Origin: Terebella lapidaria
Lineage: Eukaryota; Annelida; Polychaeta; Terebellida; Terebellidae
Length of the DNA stretch: 64,000 nucleotides
Reading direction: 5' to 3'
NCBI GenBank assembly: GCA_949152475.1
Contig: OX424564.1
Coordinates: 40,546,165 to 40,610,164, forward strand
Below are positions 10,072 to 21,168 of this stretch, piece after piece; the first letter of the stretch is position 1; every line of letters starts with the position of its first letter. Made by a program: the position numbers and the translations under genes. The notes beneath the pieces were generated by a model. It searched no databases and had not been told where the DNA came from. It saw only the letters and a list, made by a program, of their open reading frames with translations.

Positions 10072-12265
10072 GTCACGCTGGGAAAGGCGATCTCCAGAAT
10101 CTGAGGTTGAACGCCGGAATTGGAGGTTGAACACCCGAACCAGAGGAAATCGCGAAAAGAAACAAAACATTGTGAGGAAGATTGAGGGAAAAGCCCTCAA
10201 AAGATACGTAAAATCGTCCGTGTCATCGATATAACAGTGTGCATCAGTTATGCGAATGATCATTTCCCTCACTACAACAAAAACACCTTAGTATATCACA
10301 CAGTTATCTGATAAATCGCGGCACAGTTTTAGGTACTGAAACAGCATTTAGGCGACAACACGCATCGAATGAAGAAACCAGTTTAATTCACTAAATAACC
10401 AAATGTAGCACTTGGGATTGTGCACAATGCTTGTTTAGGTGCAAAAGACTTTATATCTGACCAAATTTCTTCAATGTTTGGCGAAATTATTGGGTATTCA
10501 ACGTGAAATGAAACTAGGCTGCAACTCCACGAGTATGAGGGCTCATAAAAACGGCAACACCGGGATTCACGGAACAGAGTGACGAGTGCTCACATCACTC
10601 TCAGGGTTTGGTGACGTCTCTGCTTTGGTGATATGGGGTTCATAACACACGAAATATACAGCCATATGGTCCTATCCCTCGTACATGCACCCAAATTCAA
10701 GATCTGTTAGATTTTGCAGACAAGAAACAGATGATACGTGAAGCCATTGAAAGAAAGTATATAATTTTCTTCATTCTACCGTGATATAGATCCATTGTAG
10801 GACATTTTAAATAGGTTTAAATTTTGTAATGAATCTGGTTAATGCCTTCCAGGGCCAAACGGAAAGCTTGAAAGCACTATAAATGGTTTTAAAAGAACAG
10901 AAGTTTGCAACAGGAATATGCATATTGATATTTTATGGTAATTTCTACAAACACACAACATACCACGATATTCAGTAAGTAATTAACATCCTGTCATAAT
11001 TCGCAGGTACCCTGCAGATTTATTTGAAGTTTTAAAACAAAAATTGACCATATTAATGAGTCTGAAATTTATGAGCACTGCATTGCACTGAATTACATGT
11101 GTTGCAAAGTAGCAGCCATGTCCATAAAAAATAAATGAAAAACTACAGCTGATATGGCAACATGAAAATATATTTAGATTTTTGGGATACCTTCTCCAAA
11201 GCAACTGTCACATTGCACATAATAATATATGTGCGAAGCTCAAATTCCATAATATACTGGAATAATTTAGTCACGAACATGTAGGTGTGACACGAACATT
11301 TCTTTACCTAAATAAATTTCCCACGTCTGTTACAAGTTTTCGTGCCTAAATCAAGTATTTAACCCTGCCAATTAGCGCTCAAATTGGACCATAAGAATGG
11401 ATTCATATACACCTGCATTTGTCAATCCTCAAGTCTGTCCTCATCCAAGTATACCTGCATGGGGGGGGGGATATGCAGGTGTCAACCAGAGAAAAGTATA
11501 CTAGTAGGCAGATACGATTTATTGATGAACATATTTGTCTCACACTATCAATACAACCAGCGAAATGATGATGGCATAAGGTAATAGTATTGGTGTCCAT
11601 GATATGCGCAGTAAATTCTGAATAAACACTGACATGCGTTCAACCAAATAATACCAGAGTAGGTCCCTAGATCTATCAAACTGTTGCGGAAGGCAAACCT
11701 AAATTCAACATTTTTTCAACTGTTTACAAACTAGCAAACACATGGCTCTTTCAGGGCCACCCAATCCTACCTCATTATTGGAAATCATGGAGTTGCCATC
11801 CTCAATACATGGAGTTGCAGCTGTCAAATCGAAATGTGCTCATAAATCGTGTTTTATCAGATGATGTGTACATACTGATGTCTCTGTTGTAGTAATAGGT
11901 TAACTAGTAACTATTTCTGTGCGTGAAACATGTGTGTTTTGCCACATATCCCTTCGAAATGTCAAATTTGCTTGCAACTTCGCACTTCGTTTGCATACCC
12001 GCTATTTTGTGTCCCAGTTTATTGCCTGGTCTGTGCATTCTCGCACCAATCTTGCTTATTGTCGAAAGCCATATATGTTTGCATGCTCTATGGACACACT
12101 CTTTTATACCAATAATCGTTATGAAATACTGTATTCACCCAAAATCATAATAGCTTCTCACAATGTTTTGCTTTCTTTGCGCCATTTCCTCAGATTCGGG
12201 CGTTCAACCTCCAATTCCGGCGTTCAACCTCAGATTCTGGAGATCGCCTTTCCCAGCGTGATTAT
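10072..12265. repeat. Long-range inverted repeat, about 65-bp arms
   Basis: 10072-10140 and 12197-12265 are inverted copies: CACGCTGGGAAAGGCGATCT, CCAGAATCTGAGGTTGAACG, CCGGAATTGGAGGTTGAAC on the left and the complement on the right. The arms contain a GGTTGAAC direct repeat. The 2.05 kb between shows no gene; it may be the interior of a non-autonomous transposon. Confidence 0.8.
10300..12190. other. AT-rich interior of inverted repeat, no gene recognised
   Basis: No splice-flanked coding blocks or repeats recognised on either strand. A run of 10 G lies near 11461. Confidence 0.4.
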
Positions 12266-12354
12266 TACGTTTTTGTATTATATGGCACAGTAGACTGTTT
12301 CTATGGTTTATCTATACCCGAGTTACATGGTGGTGATCCTGGTGGCAAACAGGA

Positions 12355-13127
12355 ACCTCATTGCTAATGCGAATTGCCAATGCTAATGCGAGTTGCTGAT
12401 GCGAGTTGCCAATGCTAATGCTCAGGCCCCCCTATCTGTTTATGGTCAGGTTTTGGGATGGAATACTGGCTTTTCCCTCGTAAACTATACCGGTAGTTTA
12501 ATATGGAAATGTTAGTCATATTTTACACTCCATAGGTCACATTCACCCCAGTCAATAAATTGGGGTATACGGGCTCCGGCCGCCGACAAGGTGCGGCCCC
12601 CGTGTTATAGCCGGGGTGCGGCCGCCTGTTGGAGCCGGGGTGCGGCCGCTAGACAAAAGACAGAACATGCAGCCAGACTAAATGATCGCTTGCGTGTGGG
12701 AATATCTCATTGCCTGTAGTCTGATATATTCCGTTTATTTGTATTCAAACACATACGATCAATTTCAAGACATGACATATTAAAGACGTAGGCCATTTTT
12801 GGGGGTTCATGAGTTCCCCTGTCATTTTTGTTTTCTGTCATTTTTGCATTGACCCTCAATTATAATTGACATTCATGCGTACGTGGGTATGTTTACTAAC
12901 AAAAGCACATGATCGAGTGTTTGTTTACACGCGATTATAGCCATCTGCATTGGCATTAGCAATCAGCACAATTAGCAATCAGCATTGGCATTAGAAAATT
13001 CCACACACTCGCCTACTAGTATATGGGACATCATAATATTGGCATTCACATTGGCAATTTGCATTACTAGTAGCAATGGAAATTAGCATTGGCAATTCGC
13101 ATTAGCAATATGCATTTCGTCACCGGT
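12355..13127. mobile_element. Inverted-repeat element built on GCTAATGC motifs
   Basis: GCTAATGCGAATTGCCAATG at 12364-12390 is repeated in inverted form at 13084-13110, each side carrying several AATGCNAATTGCCAATG-like sub-repeats. Between them is the second copy of the GC-rich repeat. The right end continues into GCATTTCGTCACCGGTA, which recurs inverted near 9917. Confidence 0.65.
12562..12795 (+). repeat. GC-rich dispersed repeat, copy 2
   Basis: Second copy of the repeat at 5779-5937: same GGGGTATACGGGCTCCGGCC start, three GTGCGGCC sub-repeats and the CAGCCAGACTAAATGATC tail, then CATACGATCAATTTCAAGAC as at 7247. Confidence 0.8.
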
Positions 13128-13133
13128 ATTCCA

Positions 13134-14483
13134 TAAGAGTGCGGGATTGAAAAAATATTTAAAAGCTAGAATAAAATATAGCGAGTAATTAGATAAGCTG
13201 GTCATTGATATTGTCTTACTGTAATTATCCTTTGAACTTATTAGTACCGCTGCGATGATATATTCTACATTTCTTTTATGAGTCGATATAATTGTTCAAT
13301 GACAAGCCAGTGATAAATTCACTGCGCATCTGCGGTGCGACAGCAAGAAGTGGATTCCAACTTTTTGGAAAGTTACTGTATGGGCCTAAATAACAACTGA
13401 TAACTTCAGTACAGAGCATATTGTGAGTTTTCTCAAACAAAATAAACGAATTTCCTTGTTGTAAATTATAATGAAATTATGTTTTACGGAATCATGAGGT
13501 TCTTATAGTCGCAAATTCCGCACACTTAACTAAGTTATAATTGAAGTGACATTCAGAGAGTGACATCAGACATGCTTCATTGCATGTTCATTGATGCGTG
13601 ACAGATTCATGAGCTGATTTCAGCAGTTCAGCATCTTATCGATGCCGATCTTTGACATTTGCCGAATTGTTTTTTGATGGGTACTTTCAACTGATTACTG
13701 AGAGTCACTCACCACAAGTACCCTAAAATTATCTCTAGACTATAAATAGATCTATATCCCTGGGATGTTAATGATTTTACAGTGATGATCTACGCTCGTA
13801 AATAAAAACAGACTAAACTAATCTTCTAACAGGTACCTGTCAAGTCACATGCACTGTCACTGACACATCGAAATTCTGTTATTGATTGAAGTCTGAATCC
13901 AGTGAGTAAAATTGTCAATGTTCATCAAAACGTGCAGTGAAACAAAAAAGGAAGACTTGTTCGAAATGTTTTGTAAAACTGTGTGATCATTTATTTGTAC
14001 AACTACATTGGTCAAATATGAACCGTCCTTCCTGAATTTGTCGCATTCCAAATTTCTCATAAATATCCATGTATACTAAGTACATGAATTTTTGTTACAC
14101 CATCAAGAACAATCAGCAATGTCAACAAGAACCTGACTACAACTACCCAAGATTTCTATCAGCGGCTGAGTTTCTACTTTCGTGTTTCAATATAGATTAT
14201 GTACTTATACAGAATGAGAATGTCCAAAATCAAATACCTGAAACAGAATGTCAAGTTATTTGCTGTTTATTTTTTTGTGGATATCAACTTCAAGCCATGC
14301 TCAGTGAAAACATTTAAATGTAGAATTCAATAACATTGTGGAAAATATTCTTCTGTTCCAGAAACGTTGGATGTATGAATGACACCCAAGCAAATATGTG
14401 ATCGGTACCAATTCACAAAGATGATAAGTTTCATGCAGGATTGATAGAAATAATCGAACAATATTAGGAAAATTAATTTGGAT
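13134..14483 (+). promoter_or_regulatory. KATNB1 upstream region, probable promoter and 5' UTR
   Basis: AT-rich, with no other gene or repeat recognised. No consensus TATA box can be tied to a start site and no CpG-rich island is visible, so the transcription start is not placed. The call rests only on position upstream of the exon 1 ATG. Confidence 0.35.
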
Positions 14484-14517
14484 ATGGCAGCAGCAACTAA
14501 GAGATCCTGGAAACTAC
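14484..14517 (+). CDS. KATNB1: KATNB1 exon 1 (start codon)
   Basis: Encodes MAAATKRSWKL plus the first base of a Gln codon, followed by a consensus donor GTAAGT. Vertebrate p80 starts MATPVVTKTAWKLQ, so the TK.xWKLQ pattern is kept. The ATG has G at -3 and G at +4, a good animal initiation context; an upstream TTG-GAT in the same frame is not needed. The split codon c|ag joins exon 2 to make LQEF, as in the family. A 5' UTR exon further upstream cannot be excluded. Confidence 0.85.
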
Positions 14518-14640
14518 GTAAGTACCTAAGATACCGTATCTTTCCTAATAGTGGCACATGCCCTTCTTTTCTCCAAAAATGTTCAATTTTTGTAACTTTG
14601 TATTTCACTTTGAATTATGTCTCCAATAAACTCCTGGGGC

Positions 14641-14769
14641 CGGTTGCACAAAACTTTCGAGGGACTTACGAACGGTTCTTACGAATTTGCGGTTGCACAA
14701 AACGCAACAAAAGTAAATTTGTATCTATGCGTGAGTTACGAGTTACGTAAATGGACCTTTGTGCAACCG
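14641..14769. mobile_element. 129-bp MITE in KATNB1 intron 1
   Basis: Ends CGGTTGCACAAA and TTTGTGCAACCG are perfect 12-bp inverted repeats. An internal second CGGTTGCACAAAAC lies near 14691, and several TTACGA motifs fill the interior. Confidence 0.8.
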
Positions 14770-16348
14770 AAATGAGTTACGAAAATTGGGTTGCATGAAA
14801 CAGAATTCATGCATGATATCTCTTGTAAGTATGCGAGTGGTAAGGAGCTGTCGTATATATTTACGACTGTTAATAACTGTGTATTAGTTGATTCTTCTTC
14901 CTGGATTAGGCCTAAATCATGGAATTATATTTGTTTCCGACGAAAACTTAATACATTATAATACATTCAGATTATTAATTGGTATCATGAATTGCGTATG
15001 TAAAAATTGTAAACCAGCGATATTTGTTAGGCTGAATAAATTGTGTTCGAAAAAATGAGCCAAATACCAAATACAAATACAATTGTTTAATAATCAGAAC
15101 CGCCAGAGTATACGCTCAGAATTTATTTATCAATTCAATGACACTGAACAATTTTCCGTGAAGATATAATTTCATGCCATATTATGATATAAATATTTAT
15201 AAGTACACCGCAGTATTTATACTTACATGAAGATTCATGAAAAAATGGGTGGTTGTCTCCATATACTACAACAGTGGGTTATAACACACACTAATATCAT
15301 AACCTACTGCTACTATAAACCCCTTTAATTTTGCGACCATTTAATTTTGTGTTTTCAGGATTTGGACATATTTGCGGACATTTAATTTCGCGTTTTCTGT
15401 AACATGCATATTATTGGTAATGCATTACAGTGGTATTTTCAAACATTCTCACTAACACTAAGCAACCCAAAATTGGCAAAATACTGACATGAACACAATC
15501 ATATCTTTACTATATCTTTGTATTATATCTATTATATCTTTATTTTATGGCTTAGTAAACATGAATTAAATACAAACAGTCACAGTACAAAATAACTACG
15601 TACATGTAAACTGGGAATTGGCTACTGATTTTGTCATGTTAAATATACAACATTATTTTGTTCTTCTGTTTTATACCACACACGTTACAACCATGCAGTC
15701 ACTTCAACCATGCTAATTGGGCTACTGACATTCCGTGATGCTCAATATTGTAAATATATTCGCGAATCAAAATGCGGTTGGCCAAAAAAATTTGCATCCA
15801 GAAATTGCGAATATTAATGGCCGCGAAAAATTGAGGGATTTTAACGAACATATTTTGAGTATCCCTGATGTTGCAGTTGTTTTCTTTCTTGTGTTGAATC
15901 GAGAACTCAGTGTAATATAGGGTACTGTACATTTATTCAAGTCCTTTGACATGAAGATTTCATTTTTCATAGAATGAAATCCTTTCAAATTACCATAATC
16001 TGTTTGTGAAATTTAGTTATAACAGTAGATATTGGCTAGCATAATATTTGTCATTACATCTTTTCGAAATACTACAGAACATTGTCCTAAAATACATCTT
16101 ACTCTGCAAGTCTGGACAGACAGAGAAATGCACGATATGAACGATTTGTTTGCGGTACATTTGCGCTAGCATGAACAAAGGCAAATTTCACCTCATTTTC
16201 ACGCTCGTTACTGCAAGAGGTCTTGCTTTGGCATGCCGTGCAACTATTAGGACCAATACGGTTTTATAATCTCTAACTTAATGATTGTTTTAATTGATGT
16301 TTTATCTGTCTGTTCTATGAGTTATGGACTGAATGTGTGAAAATAAAT
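14770..16348 (+). other. KATNB1 intron 1, no further gene
   Basis: AT-rich intronic sequence. No exon-like block joins exons 1 and 2 in phase here, and the family alignment needs none. Confidence 0.5.
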
Positions 16349-17145
16349 ACCGAATGACCTGGTCATTAAGTGTATCTAGTGACCTGGTCATTAAGTGTAT
16401 CTAGTGACCTGGTCAATAAGTGTATCTAGTGACCTGGTCAATAAGTGTATCTAGTGACCTGGTCATTAAGTGTATCTAGTGACCTGGTCATTAAGTGTAT
16501 CTAGTGACCTGGTCATTAAGTGTATCTAGTGACCTGGTCAATAAGTGTATCTAGTGACCTGGTCATTAAGTGTATCTAGTGACCTGGTCAATAAGTGTAT
16601 CTAGTGACCTGGTCAATAAGTGTATCTAGTGACCTGGTCATTAAGTGTATCTAGTGACCTGGTCATTAAGTGTATCTAGTGACCTGGTCATTAAGTGTAT
16701 CTAGTGACCTGGTCAATAAGTGTATCTAGTGACCCGGTCATTAAGTGTATCTAGTGACCTGGTCATTAAGTGTATCTAGTGACCTGGTCATTAAGTGTAT
16801 CTAGTGACCTGGTCAATAAGTGTATCTAGTGACCTGGTCATTAAGTGTATCTAGTGACCTGGTCATTAAGTGTATCTAGTGACCTGGTCAATAAGTGTAT
16901 CTAGTGACCTGGTCATTAAGTGTATCTAGTGACCCGGTCATTAAGTGTATCTAGTGACCTGGTCATTAAGTGTATCTAGTGACCTGGTCATTAAGTGTAT
17001 CTAGTGACCTGGTCATTAAGTGTATCTAGTGACCTGGTCATTAAGTGTATCTAGTGACCCGGTCATTAAGTGTATCTAGTGACCTGGTCATTAAGTGTAT
17101 CTAGTGACCTGGTCATTAAGTGTATCTAGTGACCTGGTCATTAAA
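16349..17145 (+). repeat. 25-bp minisatellite, 32 units
   Basis: Unit GTGACCTGGTCATTAAGTGT-ATCTA. Units differ almost only at one base (CATTAAG or CAATAAG) and at a rare CCTGG to CCCGG change. Such uniformity means recent expansion or strong homogenisation. In intron 1, about 200 bp before exon 2. Confidence 0.97.
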
Positions 17146-17342
17146 ATGACATCAAGTCCTGTAGATATAATATAGCAATCATCAGATTAAAATATAAAAT
17201 CATCAGCATGTAGCAGCTGCAGTAGCTAAGTTAAAATGATGTTAATTTAAACAAATGCTTTGTTGCAACATCAATATTGATTTATAGATGGTTTTGGTGC
17301 TCTGTTACCATGGTTACTGATATGTATTCAATATATTTCCAG

Positions 17343-17473
17343 AGGAGTTTGTGGCCCATGGCAGCAATGTCAACTGTCTTGCCCTTGGGCACAAGTCTGG
17401 TCGTGTCATGGTTACAGGAGGGGAAGACAAGAAAGTCAACATGTGGGCTGTCGGCAAACCCAACTGTATCATG
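17343..17473 (+). CDS. KATNB1: KATNB1 exon 2 (WD repeat 1)
   Basis: Follows acceptor TATTTCCAG and ends before GTCAGT. It encodes residues 12-55, [16 protein letters not shown]...[19 protein letters not shown], the first propeller blade. Compared with the human blade (EIVAHASNV...VNLWSINKPNCIM) the spacing is identical. The exon lies between two arrays of one 25-bp minisatellite family (16349-17145 and 21075-21168). Confidence 0.93.
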
Positions 17474-17549
17474 GTCAGTGTTGTAATGGATATATGACTT
17501 GTGCGTTTGAAACTGGTCAGTGTTGCTGTATTGTTGTACATTCAGTTAA

Positions 17550-17712
17550 GTACAGTTGTCCCTGTAAGATTTAAGACCACTTCTTGCAGAGAAAATGAGG
17601 TCTTATCTAACAGGAAGTCTTATTTCACAGGTTCATTTACATGGTACTTTATAGACAGGAAAGTCTTATTTAGGAGAGGCCCCGTCACTCAGAGGTCTTA
17701 CAGGGACCTATA
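17550..17712. repeat. Short inverted-repeat element in intron 2
   Basis: GTCCCTGTAAGATTTAAGACC at the left is matched by GGTCTTACAGGGAC at the right, with AGTCTTAT repeats between. It looks like a small MITE. Similar TATAAGACCTC and GGGGACCACTGTA motifs occur near 29775-29830. Confidence 0.55.
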
Positions 17713-17902
17713 TATATTTTGGGTTGTTTGGTGGACATGAGAAAATGCTTCAAATGAAATTTGATCAAACGAACTTGAACTCAAAATTTACAATTGAAAA
17801 TGAAACACTACAATCAACAAATGGGAGCTCATTGGCAGTTATTTTTCTCAATCATTAATTGTATCCCCCGAACAAAGTTCGGCGGATACTATGGATTTGG
17901 CT

Positions 17903-17941
<39 letters not shown>

Positions 17942-17976
17942 GTGTCCGCGTCCGCGTCCGCGTCCGCAGAGATTTT

Positions 17977-18350
17977 CTTGTGAACGCGCTACAGGCCGCA
18001 ATTCTCACCTGATCACCATTATTTTTTGCAGGCACATATATAATGGTAAGATCCCGACACCAATCGATTTTGGTTGCCGTGGCAACTGAATTGGTCGTTT
18101 GGGGACACATTTTGCATTGAAAACAGCCTGTTTGAGACACATGGCTTGTGAACGCGCTACAGGCCGCAATTCTCACCCGATCACCATTATTTTTTGCAGG
18201 CACATATATTATGGTAAGATCCCGACACCAATCGATTTTGGTTGCCGTGGCAACTGAATTGGTCGTTTGGGGACACATTTTGCATTGAAAACAGCCTGTT
18301 TGAGACACATGGCTTGTGAACGCTCTACAGATGGCAATTTTTGACGAATC
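17977..18350 (+). repeat. 168-bp tandem repeat, core 1 of family D
   Basis: Units start CTTGTGAACGCGCTACAGG at 17977, 18145 and 18313. The first two are nearly identical; the third is partial. Confidence 0.92.
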
Positions 18351-18580
18351 TCGATAATATTTGGAAGTGTTGTTGGGAAGGGCTGTCACACGAAACCAAT
18401 CGTTTTTTAGAATGATCATATAAATATTAATATGTTAACAGCCTAACTTATTACAGAATTTTGAAATATCCATTTTGACATGTACGATCATTCCAATAGC
18501 CTGTACAGTGGAAGGTAATGACACTGGTTTCTTGTTCAGAATGGAGAACTGAAGTTTTCAGTGAAAACAGGACAATATTA

Positions 18581-19880
18581 CTGAATAAGTTAACATTAGT
18601 TTTATTAGTTAAGTCTATTATTGTCCACAATAAAAATAGTTAAGACGAAAAACGTTTATTATTAAGCTCAACAAGGTAAAGGTTTTGTCCAGTACAAATT
18701 TCATGGGTGTAACTGAATAAGTTAACATTATTTTTAATAGTTAAGTCTATTATTGACCACAATAAAAATAGTTAAGACAAGAAATATTTATTATTAACCT
18801 CAACAAGGTAAATGTTTTGTCCAGTACAAATTCCATTGGTGTAACCGAATAAGTTAACATTATTTTCACTAGTTAAGTCTATTATTGACCACAATAAAAA
18901 TAGTTAAGTCTACTATTGACCACAATAAAAATAGTTAAGATGAGAAATATTTATTATTATGCTCAACTAGGTGAAAGTATGTCCAGTACAGATTTCATGG
19001 GTGTACTGAATAAGTTAACATTATTTTTACTAGTTTAGTCTATTATTGACCACAATAAAAATAGTTAAGACAAGAAATATTTATTATTGGGCTCAACAAG
19101 GTAAAGATTCTGTCCAGTAGACATTTTATGTCTGTAACCAAATAAGTTAACATTTTTTTTGCTAGTTAAGTCTATTATTGACCTCAATAAAAATAGTTAA
19201 GATGAGAAACAATTATTATTGAGCTCAACAAGGTTAAAGATTTGTCCAGTACAAATTTCATTGGTGTAACCGAATAAGTTAACATTATTTTCACTAGTTA
19301 AGTCTATTATTGACCACAATAGAAATAGTTAAGTCTATTATTGACCACAATAAAAATAGTTAAGATGAGAAATATTTATTATTAAGCTCAACAAGGTGAA
19401 AGTATGTCCAGTACAGATTTCGTGGGTGTACTGAATAAGTTAACATTATTTTTACTAGTTTAGTCTATTATTGACCACAATAAAAATAGTTAAGACAAGA
19501 AATATTTATTATTGGGCTCAACAAGGTAAAGATTCTGTCTAGTAGACATTTTATGTCTGTAACCAAATAAGTTAACATTTTTTTTGCTAGTTAAGTCTAT
19601 TATTGACCTCAATAAAAATAGTTAAGATGAGAAACAATTATTATTGAGCTCAACAAGGTTAAGGTTTTGTCTGGTAGAAATTTCTGGGTGTAACCGAATA
19701 AGTTAACTTTATTTTTACATGTTAAGTCTATTATTGACCACAATGAAAATAGACAAGAAATATTTATTATTGGGCTCAACAAGGTGAAGGCTTTGTCCAG
19801 TAGAGATTTTATGTTTGTGACCAAATAAGTTAACATTATTTTTTTGCTAGTTAAGTCTATTATTGATCACAATAGCTTTT
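18581..19880 (+). repeat. 132-bp tandem repeat with 425-bp higher-order period
   Basis: The motif AATAAGTTAACATT recurs about every 132 bp. A 161-bp variant, made by an internal duplication of TCTATTATTGACCACAATA..., appears at 18845 and again at 19270, so a three-unit block of 425 bp has itself been duplicated. Confidence 0.9.
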
Positions 19881-19892
19881 TATGAAAACATT

Positions 19893-20700
19893 GATCAACT
19901 TTTACTTTGAATTTCAACTTGAGACCATGTTTGGCACAAATTATGAGTTAAAATATAACTTATGGTGAAGAATTCGATCTGGCTCCAATTTCGTCATCTT
20001 GAAATGCAGTTTTGGTCAACTTTTACTTTGAATTTCAACTTGAAAGCATGTTTGGCACATATTATAAGTCGAAATATAACTTATGGCGAAAAGTTCTATC
20101 TGGCTCCAATTTCGTCATCTTGAAATGCAGTTTTGGTCAACTTTTACATTGAATTTCAACTTAATACCAAGTTTGGCACATATTATGAGTTGAAATATAA
20201 CTCATGGCGAAAAGTTTGATCTGGGTCCAATTTCGTCATCTTGAAATGCAGTTTTGGTCAACTTTTACTTTGAATTTCAACTTGAAAGCATATTTGGCAC
20301 ATATTATGAGTCGAAATATAACTTATGGTGAAAAGTTCGATCTGGCTCCAATTTCGCCATCTTGAAATGCAGTTTTGGTCAACTTTTAGTTTGAATTTCA
20401 ATTTGAAACCAAGTTGGGCAGGTATTATGAGTTAAAATATAACTTATGACGAAAAGTTTGATCTGGCTCCAATTTTGTCATCTTGAAATGCAGTTTTGAT
20501 TAACTTTTACTTTGAATTTCAACTTGAAACCATGTTTAGCCCATACATGTATTATGAATCGAAATATAACTTATGGTGAGAAGTTCAATCTAGCTCCAAT
20601 TTCGTCATCTTGAAATGCATTTTTGGTCAAATTTTACTTTGAATTTCAACTTGGAACCAAGTTTGTAAAATATTCTGAGTTGAAATATAAATAGGTGAAA
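19893..20700 (+). repeat. 121-bp tandem repeat, core 3 of family D
   Basis: About seven units spaced exactly 121 bp (the last 127), each with TCAACTTTTACTTTGAATTT, TTTGGCACATATTATGAG and CTCCAATTTCGTCATCTTGA. Confidence 0.93.
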
Positions 20701-21074
20701 AGATTGATCTATCTGTATTTTCGTTATTTTATCAAACATGTCGAATGGAAATTCATATAAAGAGATTTCAGTGGTGATTTTGAATTCGACCTTCAATAAC
20801 CTCGGAAAATCAGTGCAGCAGTTTTGGTGGGGAAAAGAAAACAGTTGTGACTTGGGATTTAACATTTCTCTGGTAATCTTTTTTAGCCCTTGCTCTAGTT
20901 TTTCACACTTGACAGTGATATATTTGGGGCAACAGAGATGATAGGGCTACGGGGGATACACCCAAGCGGTCGTAGGCGACCGAAAGCGTCTAGTTTGATA
21001 AATGTTGTGTAAGTTTTACTGTAGCCTACTGAGTGTGTGTTTGTAGCTTACCACTTTACATGTACACGAAGTGT

Positions 21075-21168
21075 ACCCAATGACCTGGTTAATAAATGTA
21101 CCCAATGACCTGGTTAATAAATGTACCCAATGACCTGGTTAATAAATGTACCCAATGACCTGCTCAAT
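21075..21168 (+). repeat. 25-bp minisatellite, 4 units, related to 16349-17145
   Basis: Unit AATGACCTGGTTAATAAATG-TACCC aligns with the intron 1 unit (GTGACCTGGTCAATAAGTG-TATCT). This copy is in intron 2, 3.6 kb after exon 2. Confidence 0.9.

Larger units (their letters stand above)
17859..20993 (+). mobile_element. Family D HINE-like element in KATNB1 intron 2
   Basis: 5' hairpin at 17861-17889: arm GTATCCCCCGAAC, loop AAA, arm GTTCGGCGGATAC. Then a short spacer and a GTCCGC hexamer run at 17905-17967. Three successive tandem cores follow: 168 bp x 2.3, about 132 bp x 10, and 121 bp x 7. Near the 3' end CGGGGGATACA (20950-20960) is the exact complement of TGTATCCCCCG at the start. The terminal hairpin CGGTCG-TAGG-CGACCG (20967-20982) is followed by CTAG at 20990, a Helitron-like 3' end. 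No protein-coding capacity seen. Confidence 0.85.

Noticed and set aside
9688..10272. 194-codon minus-strand frame
   Set aside because: It crosses the C tract and inverted end of element Z and an unrelated inverted repeat; composition is not protein-like.
16349..17145. CRISPR-like array of direct repeats
   Set aside because: Units are contiguous with no variable spacers, and the genome is eukaryotic; it is a minisatellite.
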